64,000 nucleotides of DNA from Labrenzia sp. OB1 (GCF_001624695.1 NZ_JSEP01000012.1:62001-126000); one strand, 5' to 3'. Shown: positions 10,064 to 19,420, numbered from the stretch's first letter. Notes: generated by a model from the sequence alone, not told the origin. Numbers and translations: made by a program.

Positions 10064-11338
10064 TCACGACATGCCGTTGATCAGCCATAGCGAAAGCGCG
10101 GGGATCAGGGTGATGAGGGCTAAAGCGGAGATCTGGACCGCCATGTAAGGCAGAACCCCGCGGTAGATGTCAGAGGTAGGCAAGGAGAGTACCGACTGGG
10201 CGACGAAGATGTTCAAGCCGAAGGGAGGCGTGAACATGCCAATGGCGAGATTGACGGTCATGACCACGCCGAAGTGAATGGGATCGATCCCCAGCGACAC
10301 CGCGATGGGCACGAGAAGCGGAGACAGGACAAGGATCGCCGAAGTCGGGTCCAGAACGCAGCCTATCGCCAGAAGCAGCAGGTTCACGGTCAAGAGGAAG
10401 CCTAGGGGCGAAAGGCCCGAATCCGCTGTCATGGCAATCAGCGCCTGGGGCACACCTTCGACCGTGAGGACCCAGCTGATGACGCCCGCCGCGGCGACGA
10501 CGATCATGATGCGCGCCGTCATCATCGCCGAACTGACGGCTGCCTCCAGCAAAGTGCGGAAGGTGACGGTGCGATAGACGACCATACCGAGGATCGCTGC
10601 ATAGGCACAGGCAAAGCCGCCGGCTTCAGTGGGCGAAAAGAAACCTGCATAGATGCCCACGATGACGAAGACCGGCATGGTCAATGCCCAGAAGGCCTGT
10701 TTGAAAGCCTCCCAGGCGACCCGGGCCTGGAATTTCGTATCCCTCGGAATACGCGCAATCAGAGCCGAGAACGATATGTATCCGGCCATCAGCAACGCCA
10801 TGACGATGCCGGGAATTATGCCCGCGATGAACAGCTTGGCAATCGACTGCTCGGCCGCCGCGCCATAAAGGATCATGGCGATCGAGGGCGGAATGACGAT
10901 GTCGATCGCACCGCTGGAAGTGATGATACCGGCTGCGCGCCGCTTGCCGTATCCGCCTGCAATCAGCTGAGGATACATGTTGCGGCCCACGGCGGCGACT
11001 GCGGCGGCGGAAGACCCACAGATCGTTCCGATGAGAGTTGATCCGCCGAGCGCCGCAATCCCGAGCGATCCCGGGACCCGGCCGAACAGGGCACGCACCA
11101 GAATGATGAGGCGGTCGGCAATGCCGCTGATCGCCATCAGTTCGCCCGCGAAGATGAAAAACGGCACGGACAGCAGAGCATAGGCGTCCAGACCTCCGAA
11201 AATCGTCTGGTGAAGAGCAATCAGCGGGGGACCGGGAAAGAACAGGAGCGCCATCGCCGCCGCGAAGAGCAGCGCGACGAAGATTGGCGCGCCCAACGCA
11301 ATCAGTATCGCGACAGTGATGCCGAGGAGCCAGGTCAC
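10064..11338 (-). CDS. TRAP transporter large permease (DctM family)
   Basis: Sodium-coupled TRAP large membrane subunit, 424 residues with about 12 hydrophobic segments. Family features are VPFFIFAGELMAISGIADRL near residues 58-77, GSSAAAVAAVGR near 107-118 and FFSPTEAGGFAC near 229-240. It overlaps the DctQ stop by 4 bp. With DctQ and DctP it forms a complete tripartite importer. Confidence 0.93.
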   Translation of the reverse strand: MTWLLGITVAILIALGAPIFVALLFAAAMALLFFPGPPLIALHQTIFGGLDAYALLSVPFFIFAGELMAISGIADRLIILVRALFGRVPGSLGIAALGGSTLIGTICGSSAAAVAAVGRNMYPQLIAGGYGKRRAAGIITSSGAIDIVIPPSIAMILYGAAAEQSIAKLFIAGIIPGIVMALLMAGYISFSALIARIPRDTKFQARVAWEAFKQAFWALTMPVFVIVGIYAGFFSPTEAGGFACAYAAILGMVVYRTVTFRTLLEAAVSSAMMTARIMIVVAAAGVISWVLTVEGVPQALIAMTADSGLSPLGFLLTVNLLLLAIGCVLDPTSAILVLSPLLVPIAVSLGIDPIHFGVVMTVNLAIGMFTPPFGLNIFVAQSVLSLPTSDIYRGVLPYMAVQISALALITLIPALSLWLINGMS

Positions 11339-11844
11339 TTTTGCACCTCTTGCGAAGTGGTGAACCGGGCGATGTCGACAATGGTCAGGAAGGTTGTGAC
11401 CGCCACGATGCCAATGAAGCCGACAAGGATTGCGGAGTGCGGGATGACCATAGGCATGCCCAGACCCATGCTCTTCTGGTTGAGGCTCGCGATACGTTCA
11501 ATGAAGATGAAGCTGTGCCATGCGATGAGAACGGAAACAGAAACAGTCGCAACATCGATCGCGATCTGCAAAACGGCTGCCAGGCGGCCGGTCATCGCAT
11601 TCGGCAGAAGATTGATCGACAGATGGTCTCGGCTTCGCGCCGCCAGGATCGCTCCCAGCATGACGATCCAGATCATCCCGTAAACCAGCAGTTCATCCGC
11701 GCCGACGAGCGAGAACCAGCCGCTGTAGCGGCCAACGGCGTTGGCGACGTTGATCAGGACCATGACGATCAGGCACAGGCCCAACAGGACACAGATGAGC
11801 CGAACGGCAAGCGCTTCGGCACGGATAATTCCGTTGCCACTCAT
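11335..11844 (-). CDS. TRAP transporter small permease (DctQ family)
   Basis: Small TRAP membrane subunit, 169 residues from the ATG ending at 11844, with four hydrophobic segments. The motif ADELLVYGMIWIVMLGAILAARSRDH near residues 46-71 is typical. I chose this start because GGAG lies 8 bases upstream; an in-frame ATG ending at 11877 adds 11 residues and is also possible. The longer frame running into the dehydrogenase gene is not credible. Confidence 0.85.
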   Translation of the reverse strand: MSGNGIIRAEALAVRLICVLLGLCLIVMVLINVANAVGRYSGWFSLVGADELLVYGMIWIVMLGAILAARSRDHLSINLLPNAMTGRLAAVLQIAIDVATVSVSVLIAWHSFIFIERIASLNQKSMGLGMPMVIPHSAILVGFIGIVAVTTFLTIVDIARFTTSQEVQK

Positions 11845-11881
11845 GCGCCTTTCTCCATCCTTCGGCCCGGTGTTCATGGCG

Positions 11882-12808
11882 TTATTCTTTCCCCTCGAGA
11901 ATGCGGCGGATCGCGACGAGCTTTCGCGCCCGTTCCGGTTGGAGACTGGCGATGCTCTCGGATGTGTAGGAATAGATCCCCTCACCCGACTTGATGCCGA
12001 GCTTGCCGGCCGCGATCTGTTCGCGCACCAGAGGCGCAACATCCTTGCGGTTGCATAGGTCTTCGTTGAGGAAGGAGGAGACCGAGTGATAGATGTCCAT
12101 ACCGGCCATGTCGAGAAGCGCCATGGGACCGATCACGGCCAGCTTGTAGCCGATGCCCCAGGAAACGCAGGTATCGATATCTTCTGGTTCGATTACGCCG
12201 CGCTCGACAAGATCGACGACCTCGCGCAAGAGCGCATAGAGCACGCGGTTTTCGACAAATCCTGGAACGTCTTTTTTGAGGATCACAGGTAAGAGGCCGA
12301 GAGAGCGGATAAAGTCGCGTATGGTTTGAACCGTTTCAGGCGCCGTCTGCTGTCCACCGATAACCTCGATCATGGGAATGATGTGCGGTGGATTGGACCA
12401 GTGCATCCCCACCATTCGCGCGGGGTTGGAAATATGCGTCTGTAACTTGGTGATCGGAATGCCGGACGTATCGGATGCCACGATTGTATTCTGGGCGATC
12501 AGGTCATCGATCTTTCGATAGACATCCGCCTTGATCTCTTCCTTCTCGGGAACGTTTTCTATGACGAGATCCACGCCCGCGACGGCGTCCTCAACCTTGT
12601 CGGTGAACCGCACCGACCCGTTGTTTCCGGAAGGTGAAATCCCGAGATTGTCCAGAACACCTTCGGCAGCAACCAGCATCGACCGGGCGCGCTCGATCGC
12701 CTTCGGTGCTATGTCATGGGCCACGACTTCGACGCCGCCTCTTGCAAGACGGGCGGCCATACCGGGGCCCATCGTTCCAAGACCAATAATGGCTACACGC
12801 TTGATCAC
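11882..12808 (-). CDS. FHMPC (5-formyl-3-hydroxy-2-methylpyridine-4-carboxylate) 5-dehydrogenase
   Basis: Protein of 308 residues in the 3-hydroxyacyl-CoA dehydrogenase family. The N-terminal Rossmann fold carries GLGTMG near residues 9-14, and the active-site region has [15 protein letters not shown] near 134-148, with His-Asn replacing the usual HFFNP. In M. loti the homologue (mlr6793) oxidises the aldehyde FHMPC to the dicarboxylate HMPDC instead of acting on acyl-CoA, and long blocks such as [13 protein letters not shown] and [17 protein letters not shown] look the same. It overlaps the neighbouring GMC gene by 4 bp. A bona fide hydroxyacyl-CoA dehydrogenase is the alternative, but the context argues against it. 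Confidence 0.9.
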   Translation of the reverse strand: MIKRVAIIGLGTMGPGMAARLARGGVEVVAHDIAPKAIERARSMLVAAEGVLDNLGISPSGNNGSVRFTDKVEDAVAGVDLVIENVPEKEEIKADVYRKIDDLIAQNTIVASDTSGIPITKLQTHISNPARMVGMHWSNPPHIIPMIEVIGGQQTAPETVQTIRDFIRSLGLLPVILKKDVPGFVENRVLYALLREVVDLVERGVIEPEDIDTCVSWGIGYKLAVIGPMALLDMAGMDIYHSVSSFLNEDLCNRKDVAPLVREQIAAGKLGIKSGEGIYSYTSESIASLQPERARKLVAIRRILEGKE

Positions 12809-14433
12809 GCCGCTGCCTCGCTTGTCTGGGGTTTCATGATGAGATCAGCCGCTTTTTCGGCGATCATGATGACGGCGGCATTGATGTTTCCACAGACCAG
12901 GTCCGGCATGACGGACGCATCGACCACGCGAAGACCGTCAACACCTTTGACACGCAACTGCGGGTCGACAACCGAGGCCGCATCGGAGCCGGCCCGGCAG
13001 GTGCCTGCCGGATGATGGACAGTGATGCAGGTCTTGCGGATATGCTCGTCGATCTCCGCGTCGGACTGGCAGCCGGGCCCGGGAAAGAACTCCGCTTCTA
13101 TGAAGGGCTTCATTGACGGCTGCGCTGCGAGATCCCGCGCTATCCGGAAACCGGCACGAAGAGAATCCCAGTCCTTTGGAGAGGCCAGAAAATTCTGATA
13201 GATCAATGGTGCTGCCAACGGATCCGCCGAAGCCAGTTTCACTGATCCTCGGCTTTCCGGCTGTACAGCCACGATCCGGGTGGCGAAGCCGTCCTGGAAC
13301 GGTGCCTTGAAGGGTTCTAGATAGGGCCATGCGGCAAGCGGAGCGGCTGTGAACAGGAGCTGCACATCCGGCAGCGGCCGATCCTCGCCACTCTTGAGGA
13401 AGGCAACCACTCCGCCAGGGACGTCGGCGGAGAAACCCTTGCCCGTCAGATAGGTTTTGAGGAAATCAAGACCGATCCGGTCGGCCCTCATGTTCTTGAA
13501 AAACGGACCCGGTTCACGGCGCCTGTACATCTGGATAACGGAAACGTGGTCCTGCAGATTCTTGCCCACGGAAGGCAGGTTGACGCGCGTTTCAATGCCA
13601 TGCGCGGCGAGCTCCTCCGGGGCCCCCACACCCGACAACATGAGTAGCTGCGGCGAATTGATGACCCCACCCGCCAGAAGAACCTCATTGCGAGCCGTAA
13701 CCGTCTTTTCAGATCCGTTGTGGTTGATCGTGACACCGGTGGCCCGCTTGCCATCCATCACGATCCTCGTGGCCATGGCTTTTGTCAGAACCGTCAGATT
13801 GGGCCGCTTCAGAACCGGCCGCAGATAGGCCGAGGCCGTAGAAGACCGACGGCCCTTCGAAATCGTCATCTGCAACCGGCCGAAGCCTTCCTGCCGGACA
13901 CCGTTGTAGTCATCGGTCTGCGGATAACCGGCCAGGACACTGGCCTCGGCGAAGGCATCGATCAACGGATCCTCATAGCGACAATGCTGCGTACTGAGAG
14001 GACCCGAGCCTCCCCGAGACTTGTCTGCACCGCCTTCCCAGGTTTCCTGCTTGCGGAAATACGGCAGGACTTCGTCATAGGACCAGCCCGGAAGGCCGTT
14101 GGCGGCCCAGCGGTCATAGTCGCCGCGATTGCCCCGCACATAGGCCATTGCGTTCGTCGAGGACGATCCGCCGATGACCTTGCCGCGGGCGCATTCGACG
14201 CTGCGGCCGCCAACATTGTCTTCCGGCTCGCAAAAATACATCCAGTCATGGCGGCGTTCGGTGAGGATCTTGCCCCAACCGAGCGGAATGTGGATCATCG
14301 GATCGCGGTCCCAGCCCCCCGCCTCGAGCAGCAGCACGGAACAGGCCGGATCCGCACTCAGCCGGTGAGCGAGGACGCAGCCGGCCGAACCGGCTCCGAC
14401 GATGATGTAATTGTAGTTTTCCGCGTGCTGCAT
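12805..14433 (-). CDS. 4-Pyridoxic acid dehydrogenase (GMC flavoprotein)
   Basis: GMC oxidoreductase of 542 residues. The FAD-binding motif is [14 protein letters not shown] near residues 12-25, GMC signature 1 is in [18 protein letters not shown] near 84-101, and signature 2 is in [14 protein letters not shown] near 255-268. The catalytic histidine pair is in TVHHPAGTC near 477-485. It sits directly before the FHMPC dehydrogenase gene, as mlr6792 sits beside mlr6793 in M. loti, so I assign oxidation of 4-pyridoxate at the 5-hydroxymethyl group. A choline dehydrogenase-like annotation is what a generic search would give. Confidence 0.85.
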   Translation of the reverse strand: MQHAENYNYIIVGAGSAGCVLAHRLSADPACSVLLLEAGGWDRDPMIHIPLGWGKILTERRHDWMYFCEPEDNVGGRSVECARGKVIGGSSSTNAMAYVRGNRGDYDRWAANGLPGWSYDEVLPYFRKQETWEGGADKSRGGSGPLSTQHCRYEDPLIDAFAEASVLAGYPQTDDYNGVRQEGFGRLQMTISKGRRSSTASAYLRPVLKRPNLTVLTKAMATRIVMDGKRATGVTINHNGSEKTVTARNEVLLAGGVINSPQLLMLSGVGAPEELAAHGIETRVNLPSVGKNLQDHVSVIQMYRRREPGPFFKNMRADRIGLDFLKTYLTGKGFSADVPGGVVAFLKSGEDRPLPDVQLLFTAAPLAAWPYLEPFKAPFQDGFATRIVAVQPESRGSVKLASADPLAAPLIYQNFLASPKDWDSLRAGFRIARDLAAQPSMKPFIEAEFFPGPGCQSDAEIDEHIRKTCITVHHPAGTCRAGSDAASVVDPQLRVKGVDGLRVVDASVMPDLVCGNINAAVIMIAEKAADLIMKPQTSEAAA

Positions 14434-14455
14434 GACGTCTCTGCTTTCTGGGGGG

Positions 14456-15181
14456 CTACTTGAGCAGCCCGGCTTGACGAAGGGTCATGGTCCAGTGGTC
14501 CCATCCCCTGTCAATCTGGGCTCCGACGAGCTTTCCAGCGGTCTTGACCTCACCGGGCGACAGGTACTTGATGTTGCCCACCTGCAGACCCGCGGTCTGC
14601 GCGGCAGCGTTCTGCTCAGTGTAAAACGCGCGGAACACGACCTCACGGACAGAACCGCCGACGTTGACGACCCCGTGACGGGCCATGAGAACGACGGCTT
14701 GCTTACCCAGGCTTTCGGCGATATCGGCACAAACGCTATGGCTGCCGCCGAAAAGATCGGTGTCGTCACCCAGCTTGTCACGGATCTCGTAGACGGGAAC
14801 CGTCTCGCCGAGAAACGCTCCCATGTGGGTGACAGGCCTTAGCGCCTGGTCTGTAAAGCAATAGGGAAGCACAGCCGGAGAATGGCTGTGAAGCACGCAA
14901 TTGACGTCCGGCCGGGCCTTGTAGATCTCACTGTGAATGTAGCGTTCAAGATAAGACGGTCGATTGTCGTCGGTCTCACCTTCCAGATTGAACCGCTGGA
15001 TATCACCGGTCGTGATGTGGCTCGGGGCAAGTTTCTGCGCCAGGAAGAAAGCTTGAGGATCCTCCGGGTCACGGGCACTTATGTGTCCGAATGTATCGAG
15101 GATACCCTCATGCAACAAAATTTTGGTAGCTGTGACCAGCTCTTCGAACACGGTCTGCCGGGCTTGGGTGATGGTGGTCAT
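14456..15181 (-). CDS. HMPDC 4-decarboxylase (class II aldolase fold)
   Basis: 3-Hydroxy-2-methylpyridine-4,5-dicarboxylate 4-decarboxylase, 241 residues, of the class II aldolase/adducin fold (M. loti mlr6791-like). Metal-binding histidines are visible in CVLHSHSP near residues 95-102 and [11 protein letters not shown] near 160-170, and an early GHIS near 34-37 fits the family. The start ATG ending at 15181 has GGGAG 9 bases upstream and gives the expected length; the longer frame adds an unlikely proline-rich leader. It makes MHPC, the substrate of the oxygenase in the same operon. Confidence 0.88.
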   Translation of the reverse strand: MTTITQARQTVFEELVTATKILLHEGILDTFGHISARDPEDPQAFFLAQKLAPSHITTGDIQRFNLEGETDDNRPSYLERYIHSEIYKARPDVNCVLHSHSPAVLPYCFTDQALRPVTHMGAFLGETVPVYEIRDKLGDDTDLFGGSHSVCADIAESLGKQAVVLMARHGVVNVGGSVREVVFRAFYTEQNAAAQTAGLQVGNIKYLSPGEVKTAGKLVGAQIDRGWDHWTMTLRQAGLLK

Positions 15182-15249
15182 TTCTGAGTTCTCCCGAGTC
15201 GCTGAGGTCCCGGCCGGTGGGGTTGGTCTTTTCACCGGCACCTTGCACT

Positions 15250-15708
15250 TCACTTGTTTTCGTAAAGGCCAACGATCCTGTTTTGCTCGATGATGTTGTC
15301 GGCATACCCGGCGAGGAACTCTTCTCGCGAGGGAGTTCCTTCAACCGTCGTGTCGAGGGCGTAGACCCAGAAGTAATAATGATGCTTGCCGTGGCCGGCC
15401 GGCGGCTGAGGACCGTAGTACTGCAAGCCTCCGGCCCCGTTCGGCCCGACGCGGTACTTGTCCTGAGCATCTGAAAGATCAGTTGCGGACGGGTCGATGC
15501 CGTAAACGGTCCAATGCGTGAAACCCCGAGGCAGCGGCGCATCCGGATCATGGCAGATCACCGCGAGTTCCCTGGTCCCGGCAGGAACCCCGCTGACCGT
15601 GAGCCTTGGGAGTACGTTGCCTTTGTCTCCGGCATGCTCGTCGCGCATCATCTCGAGCGGATTGAAATCCGCGGACGTTATCTTGAGGTCTTTGATGTTC
15701 AGGGGCAT
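15250..15708 (-). CDS. PEBP / YbhB-YbcL family protein
   Basis: Cytoplasmic protein of 152 residues of the phosphatidylethanolamine-binding (Raf kinase inhibitor-like) family. Conserved anion-pocket motifs are [18 protein letters not shown] near residues 51-68 and [20 protein letters not shown] near 98-117. No signal peptide is seen. Its role in bacteria is poorly understood. The gene lies between the decarboxylase and AA_synth genes, on the same strand with short gaps (32 bp and 68 bp), so it is probably expressed with the B6 pathway. No catalytic step of the known pathway is left for it. Confidence 0.85.
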   Translation of the reverse strand: MPLNIKDLKITSADFNPLEMMRDEHAGDKGNVLPRLTVSGVPAGTRELAVICHDPDAPLPRGFTHWTVYGIDPSATDLSDAQDKYRVGPNGAGGLQYYGPQPPAGHGKHHYYFWVYALDTTVEGTPSREEFLAGYADNIIEQNRIVGLYENK

Positions 15709-15740
15709 GAAATACGTCCTTCAGTCAATATTCGATCGGG

Positions 15741-16331
15741 TTATTGTGCAGCAGCCAGGTCCGCGACAGTCTTGCCGCCCACCCGCTGGTGAACGCGCGG
15801 GCCGGTTGCCGCCGCGACGCAGATGAGAATTTCATCCGGCCGGGGGCCATCCGGCACCGCGAAGGTGATGGCATCATAGTGAGAGCGGATATAAAGCTCG
15901 TCCTTGTGGGCCAGCGGAATATCGATCGACGTCCCGGCTGACGCCACCTTGCTGGCGGAGGAAATCCAGGCGTCGCCGCCCCCCACCTGCTCGCGCAGCG
16001 GATTGCCGAACTCTGTCGTGATGCAGGCGACGACATGTTCCTGCTCACCACCCACGCCGGCGATTCCGCCCTTTCCATAGCTTTCGGCGGGCCGGCCGCC
16101 GAGGAGCGCCACGGCACGCTCTCCGAGCGCATGACCAATGGCGGCACTCGGCTGCGTAAGTGCCGAAAGATCGGACTGGTAGGTACCCACGAAAGGATTG
16201 CGGATAATGACACCCACGGCGACCTTGATCAGCGTTTCGCCGGGCGCGCCGCCATCATGCAAGATTTCCTGAACTGACGAGTACCAGCCACGCACTTCAT
16301 AGTGTTTCTCGACTGAGGCCGAATGTTTCAT
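15741..16331 (-). CDS. AA_synth (DUF1185) family protein
   Basis: A 196-residue protein I place in the 'amino acid synthesis' family (DUF1185), from motifs such as VREWYSS-like VRGWYSSVQEILHDGG, GVIIRNPFVGTY and SYGKGGIAGVGGEQEHV. The biochemical function is unknown. The ATG ending at 16331 has GGAG 6 bases upstream (AAGGAGAAAGAAATG); the longer frame to 16370 is not needed. It is co-directional with MHPC oxygenase upstream and PEBP downstream. A role in handling a ring-opened or acetamido intermediate is possible but only inferred from position. Confidence 0.8.
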   Translation of the reverse strand: MKHSASVEKHYEVRGWYSSVQEILHDGGAPGETLIKVAVGVIIRNPFVGTYQSDLSALTQPSAAIGHALGERAVALLGGRPAESYGKGGIAGVGGEQEHVVACITTEFGNPLREQVGGGDAWISSASKVASAGTSIDIPLAHKDELYIRSHYDAITFAVPDGPRPDEILICVAAATGPRVHQRVGGKTVADLAAAQ

Positions 16332-16397
16332 TTCTTTCTCCTTGGGAACGCGCGGCTCCGGCGCGAACAAGTGTTTTTGTGGCTGGCCTGCGGACCG

Positions 16398-17537
16398 CTA
16401 TTGCGGCCATGAATAGACGCGGCGAATGGGGTCGTAGCGCGCAGCTTCGAGAGCTGCGGGCGTGAACATGTTGCCCTTGGAAAGCGAGCGGTTCGCCGCG
16501 TACTCACCCGAAAGCGCCTGGCAGCGGTCGGTCATTGGGCGGATGCGTTTTTCCCAACCGGCCAGCGCGTCCTCGACCGAAGACTGTTCGGCAAGATCCT
16601 GAGAAAGGCTGAAGGCGTTGACCATGGCACAGCCCGCGCCCTGGGCAAGGGCCGGACACATGGCATGTGCGGCGTCGCCCACCAGCGCCACTTTGCCATT
16701 CACCCAGTTGTCGAGTTTGGTGGTCGCATATTTGTCATAGCGGGCAGATTGCAGCTTCGCGGCTTCGACAAGGCAGGGTTCCAGGAACGGGAACATCTCT
16801 ACCCAGACCTCGAGATCGAGGGGAACGTGCGAACCACGTGGGTCGGCGGCCGGCGCCATAAGGCCGAGATAGAGCTCGTCCTTGTTACAGGGCGAATAAA
16901 GGATGCGCTGGACACGCGGCTCGAAATTCCACATGTCGATCGTGTTGTCCCACTCTCCGTCGCCGAGTTCTTCCTTCTTGCGCGGAACGATGAGACGAAT
17001 GATGCCGTCGGTGGAGGTCCAGCGATCCTGCTTGAAGTTCAGCGAGTCGCGGACCTTGGAGCCGACGCCATCGGCCCCGACGATCAGGTCGGCTTCCAAA
17101 ATTTCTCCGGTCTGAAGCGTCAACCGGCCATCCGCATCGGCGGAAACGGCCTCGGAATTGACGCGCATCTCGACACCGACATCGCGGGCGCGCTTGACCA
17201 GGGCATTATGCAGGTGGCTGCGGGTCATAATACGCCATGGCAGCCCGTTGAAGGTTTCCTTGGAAACCGACTTGTTCTGCATCCAGGTCTCGTAGGTCGG
17301 CGGCGTATGCGACCCCAGAAGGACATCGTCAAGCGCGCCGACCGCTTCAAGCACCCGCAGGCCATTGTGCCATAAATAAATGCCCGCACCGAACGCCCGA
17401 AGCTCGGAATCCTTCTCATGCAGCGTAACATCCCAGCCGTTTTGGCGCAGCGCGATTGCCGCCGTCAGGCCGGCAAAGCCCGCGCCGGCGACCTGCGCAC
17501 GAAGCGCCTTGCCAGATGTCTTGTTAATGTTCGCCAT
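16398..17537 (-). CDS. MHPC oxygenase (2-methyl-3-hydroxypyridine-5-carboxylate oxygenase)
   Basis: FAD aromatic-ring hydroxylase family enzyme of 379 residues that adds O2 and opens the pyridine ring of MHPC to give alpha-(N-acetylaminomethylene)succinate. The FAD dinucleotide motif VAGAGFAGL is near residues 16-24, the DG motif VGADGVGS near 155-162, and the GD motif ALVGDAAHAMCPALAQGAG near 284-302. It is the same length as M. loti MHPCO and matches it over nearly the whole remembered sequence, including the C-terminus RRVYSWPQ. It is the second gene of the operon, 42 bp after the hydrolase. Confidence 0.95.
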   Translation of the reverse strand: MANINKTSGKALRAQVAGAGFAGLTAAIALRQNGWDVTLHEKDSELRAFGAGIYLWHNGLRVLEAVGALDDVLLGSHTPPTYETWMQNKSVSKETFNGLPWRIMTRSHLHNALVKRARDVGVEMRVNSEAVSADADGRLTLQTGEILEADLIVGADGVGSKVRDSLNFKQDRWTSTDGIIRLIVPRKKEELGDGEWDNTIDMWNFEPRVQRILYSPCNKDELYLGLMAPAADPRGSHVPLDLEVWVEMFPFLEPCLVEAAKLQSARYDKYATTKLDNWVNGKVALVGDAAHAMCPALAQGAGCAMVNAFSLSQDLAEQSSVEDALAGWEKRIRPMTDRCQALSGEYAANRSLSKGNMFTPAALEAARYDPIRRVYSWPQ

Positions 17538-17556
17538 AGTTCAAATCCTGTTGCGT

Positions 17557-17576
17557 AAAAAAAAACGGAACATCCG
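17557..17576 (-). terminator. Weak stem with T9 tract between the first two operon genes
   Basis: On the minus strand a short stem CGGA/TCCG (loop of 3) is followed by nine consecutive T. It lies in the 42-bp gap after the AAMS hydrolase gene. The stem is too short for an efficient terminator, so at most partial attenuation between the first gene and the rest of the operon is suggested. Confidence 0.25.
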
Positions 17577-17579
17577 CTC

Positions 17580-18410
17580 TCAGGCATCGATGAAGTTGGT
17601 GATTGCCTTGAATGTGATGTCCGGAGACACCTCATTGACGTAGTGATCGGCGCCGGGAACGACGACGACCGGAAGGTCGGGGCGCAATCGGCTGGTTTTC
17701 GCCAGCGCCTCGGCGGAGACCAGCTTGCTCTCCTCCCCGCGCATCAAAAGAACCGGCCTGCGGATATCGCGATACGTCCGGGTGAGATCCGCGCGCAGCC
17801 CGGCGGCGATCTGGGACATGGCTGAGGGGAACGCCAACGGACGCAGCCCTCCCTCGACCTCGCGGTATCCGCTCTCGGCTCGAATCCTGATGGCCTGCGC
17901 CGGAATATTCGGATAGCGGGCGGCGAGATAGGTCTCCACCGCCTTCAGATCGTGGAACAGTTGATCTCCCGCATTCACCCGCGCTTCCAGCGCATCGAAA
18001 ACTTCCGCTTCGATATACGGTGTGAAATCGATCGCCACGACAGAGCGGATCAGCTCGGGGAACCGGGCCGCGGCAGCGACCGCGTTACGTGATCCAAGGG
18101 AGTGGCCGACCAGGACTGCCGGTCCCAGATCAAGCGTCCGGATCAGGGCCGAGATATCATCGGCAAAGTCATCCGCGCCGTATCCGCTCTCGGGCTTGTC
18201 ACTGAGGCCATGGCCGCGCTGGTCGACCGCGATGGTCGTGAAACGATCGCTGAAATGAGCGGCCAACGGCGCCAGCGTTGCGGAATTGGCGGTGATCCCG
18301 TGAAAGAAAAGCATCAACGGGCCGCTCCCGGCCTCACGTATGTTCAAGGTAATGCGGCCGGTGTCGATACGGCGCAAACTCATGTCTTCGTAAGAGGCGG
18401 TCGCCACCAT
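17580..18410 (-). CDS. AAMS amidohydrolase (alpha/beta hydrolase)
   Basis: Alpha-(N-acetylaminomethylene)succinic acid amidohydrolase, about 276 residues, the last pathway step, releasing succinic semialdehyde, acetate, ammonia and CO2. The oxyanion-region motif FFHGITANSA is near residues 34-43, the nucleophile elbow GHSLGS near 100-105, and the catalytic His lies in VPGADHYVNEVSP near the C-terminus. Its similarity to the M. loti protein is very high as remembered (SGYREVEGGLRPLA, KTSRLRPDLPVVVVPGADHYVNEVSP). I used the ATG ending at 18410; ATG at 18383 or 18458 are alternatives with no better ribosome-binding site. First gene of the minus-strand operon, divergent from the GntR regulator. 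Confidence 0.9.
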   Translation of the reverse strand: MVATASYEDMSLRRIDTGRITLNIREAGSGPLMLFFHGITANSATLAPLAAHFSDRFTTIAVDQRGHGLSDKPESGYGADDFADDISALIRTLDLGPAVLVGHSLGSRNAVAAAARFPELIRSVVAIDFTPYIEAEVFDALEARVNAGDQLFHDLKAVETYLAARYPNIPAQAIRIRAESGYREVEGGLRPLAFPSAMSQIAAGLRADLTRTYRDIRRPVLLMRGEESKLVSAEALAKTSRLRPDLPVVVVPGADHYVNEVSPDITFKAITNFIDA

Positions 18411-18478
18411 GTCCCAGATCCTGCGTCGCTGTCTTTCGGTATTGGAAGCATGACACAAATCTGATAAGCGTCAACTAA

Positions 18479-18491
18479 ATTGTCTGACAAT
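18479..18491. promoter_or_regulatory. Candidate GntR/FCD operator ATTGTCTGACAAT
   Basis: Perfect 6-bp inverted repeat around one base (ATTGTC-T-GACAAT). Its core TTGTCTGACAA fits the TnGTnnnACnA pattern described for FadR-subfamily GntR operators. It lies in the 171-bp divergent region between the AAMS hydrolase and the GntR gene, about 70 bp upstream of the former's start. On the minus strand it ends just before a TTGACG hexamer that could be the operon -35. Confidence 0.65.
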
Positions 18492-18507
18492 CTTTCAATC
18501 TTACGTA

Positions 18508-18535
18508 TTGACAGAATGTGTGATAATGCTGTCAA
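18508..18535. promoter_or_regulatory. Inverted repeat TTGACAG-N14-CTGTCAA
   Basis: Perfect 7-bp arms (18508-18514 and 18529-18535) whose centres lie 21 bp apart, two helical turns. It sits 46 bp upstream of the regulator start and close to the ATTGTCTGACAAT site. It may be a second regulator site; the left arm TTGACA may also serve as a -35 box for the regulator gene. Confidence 0.4.
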
Positions 18536-18581
18536 AATAGAAAGACGCCGCCTATATTCCTTCTGGTTGCGCTCACTCCGG

Positions 18582-19271
18582 ATGTACGAGATCAAAACGA
18601 TGCTGCCAGACCTGAATTTGAGAGTATTGCCGCGCACCGTGCAGCAGGCGACGGTCGACAAGCTGAGGCTTGCGATCTTCTCCGGGGTTTTCGAACCCGG
18701 CAGCCGGCTGGTTGAAAGTCAATTGTGCGTTCAGCTCGGCATCAGCCGACCTTCCCTCCGCGAAGCCTTGCGCAGCCTCGCGGCCGAACGCCTCATCGAT
18801 ATCGTGCCGAACAAGGGCCCCTTTATTCCCGCTCTTTCATGGGAGCAGGTAACCGCCATCTACGAGGCCAGGGAACTTCTGGAAGTTGAGGCTGTCGGCC
18901 GCTGCTCTCAGACGATCTCGCAGCAGGAGCTTCAGGCACTCGAAAAAGCACTTTCCGCGTTCGAAGCCGCCGCCTCCAGCAACGACGCCCTGGCGCGGGT
19001 GACGACGGCGGCCGATTTCTACTCCATCATCCTCGCCAATTGCGGAAATCCGATCCTTGAGGAAATCCATCGGGGCCTGGTCGCGAGGATCAGCCTTTTC
19101 AGATCGCGATCGATGTCACTGGAAGGCCGGGCGCTAAGCAGTCTGGCGGAGATGAAAGAGATCTACAATTCTATCGCCGCAGGTGACGAAAAAGCTGCCC
19201 GGAAGGCCGCACGAAAACACGTCCTCAAGGCGATGGCGGCAGCGAAAAAGTCCATGGAGTGCGGTAACTAG
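18582..19271 (+). CDS. GntR-family regulator (FCD subfamily) of B6 catabolism
   Basis: Transcription factor of about 229 residues. The N-terminal winged helix contains QLGISRPSLREALRSLAAERLIDIVPNKGPFI near residues 48-79, and a helical FCD ligand-binding domain follows, with EARELLEVEA near 91-100. The start could be ATG 18582 or ATG 18600. The frame upstream to 18480 crosses the candidate operator and is unlikely to be coding. It is divergent from the degradation operon and upstream of pyridoxine oxidase on its own strand, so it probably controls both; the ligand is presumably a B6 vitamer or intermediate. Confidence 0.88.
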   Translation: MYEIKTMLPDLNLRVLPRTVQQATVDKLRLAIFSGVFEPGSRLVESQLCVQLGISRPSLREALRSLAAERLIDIVPNKGPFIPALSWEQVTAIYEARELLEVEAVGRCSQTISQQELQALEKALSAFEAAASSNDALARVTTAADFYSIILANCGNPILEEIHRGLVARISLFRSRSMSLEGRALSSLAEMKEIYNSIAAGDEKAARKAARKHVLKAMAAAKKSMECGN

Positions 19272-19420
19272 GCTCCGCCTCGCCGCCCCCGGCATTCAGG
19301 CGGCTGAACCCATCATGACATATCGATTTCCGCGCGTTTCGGAGCGTGCTTGGGAGCGTCCGGCTTTTGAAGCAGCGGTCTCCAGGGCTCTGACACAGGC
19401 TGCCGCAAAAGGGGACGGTG

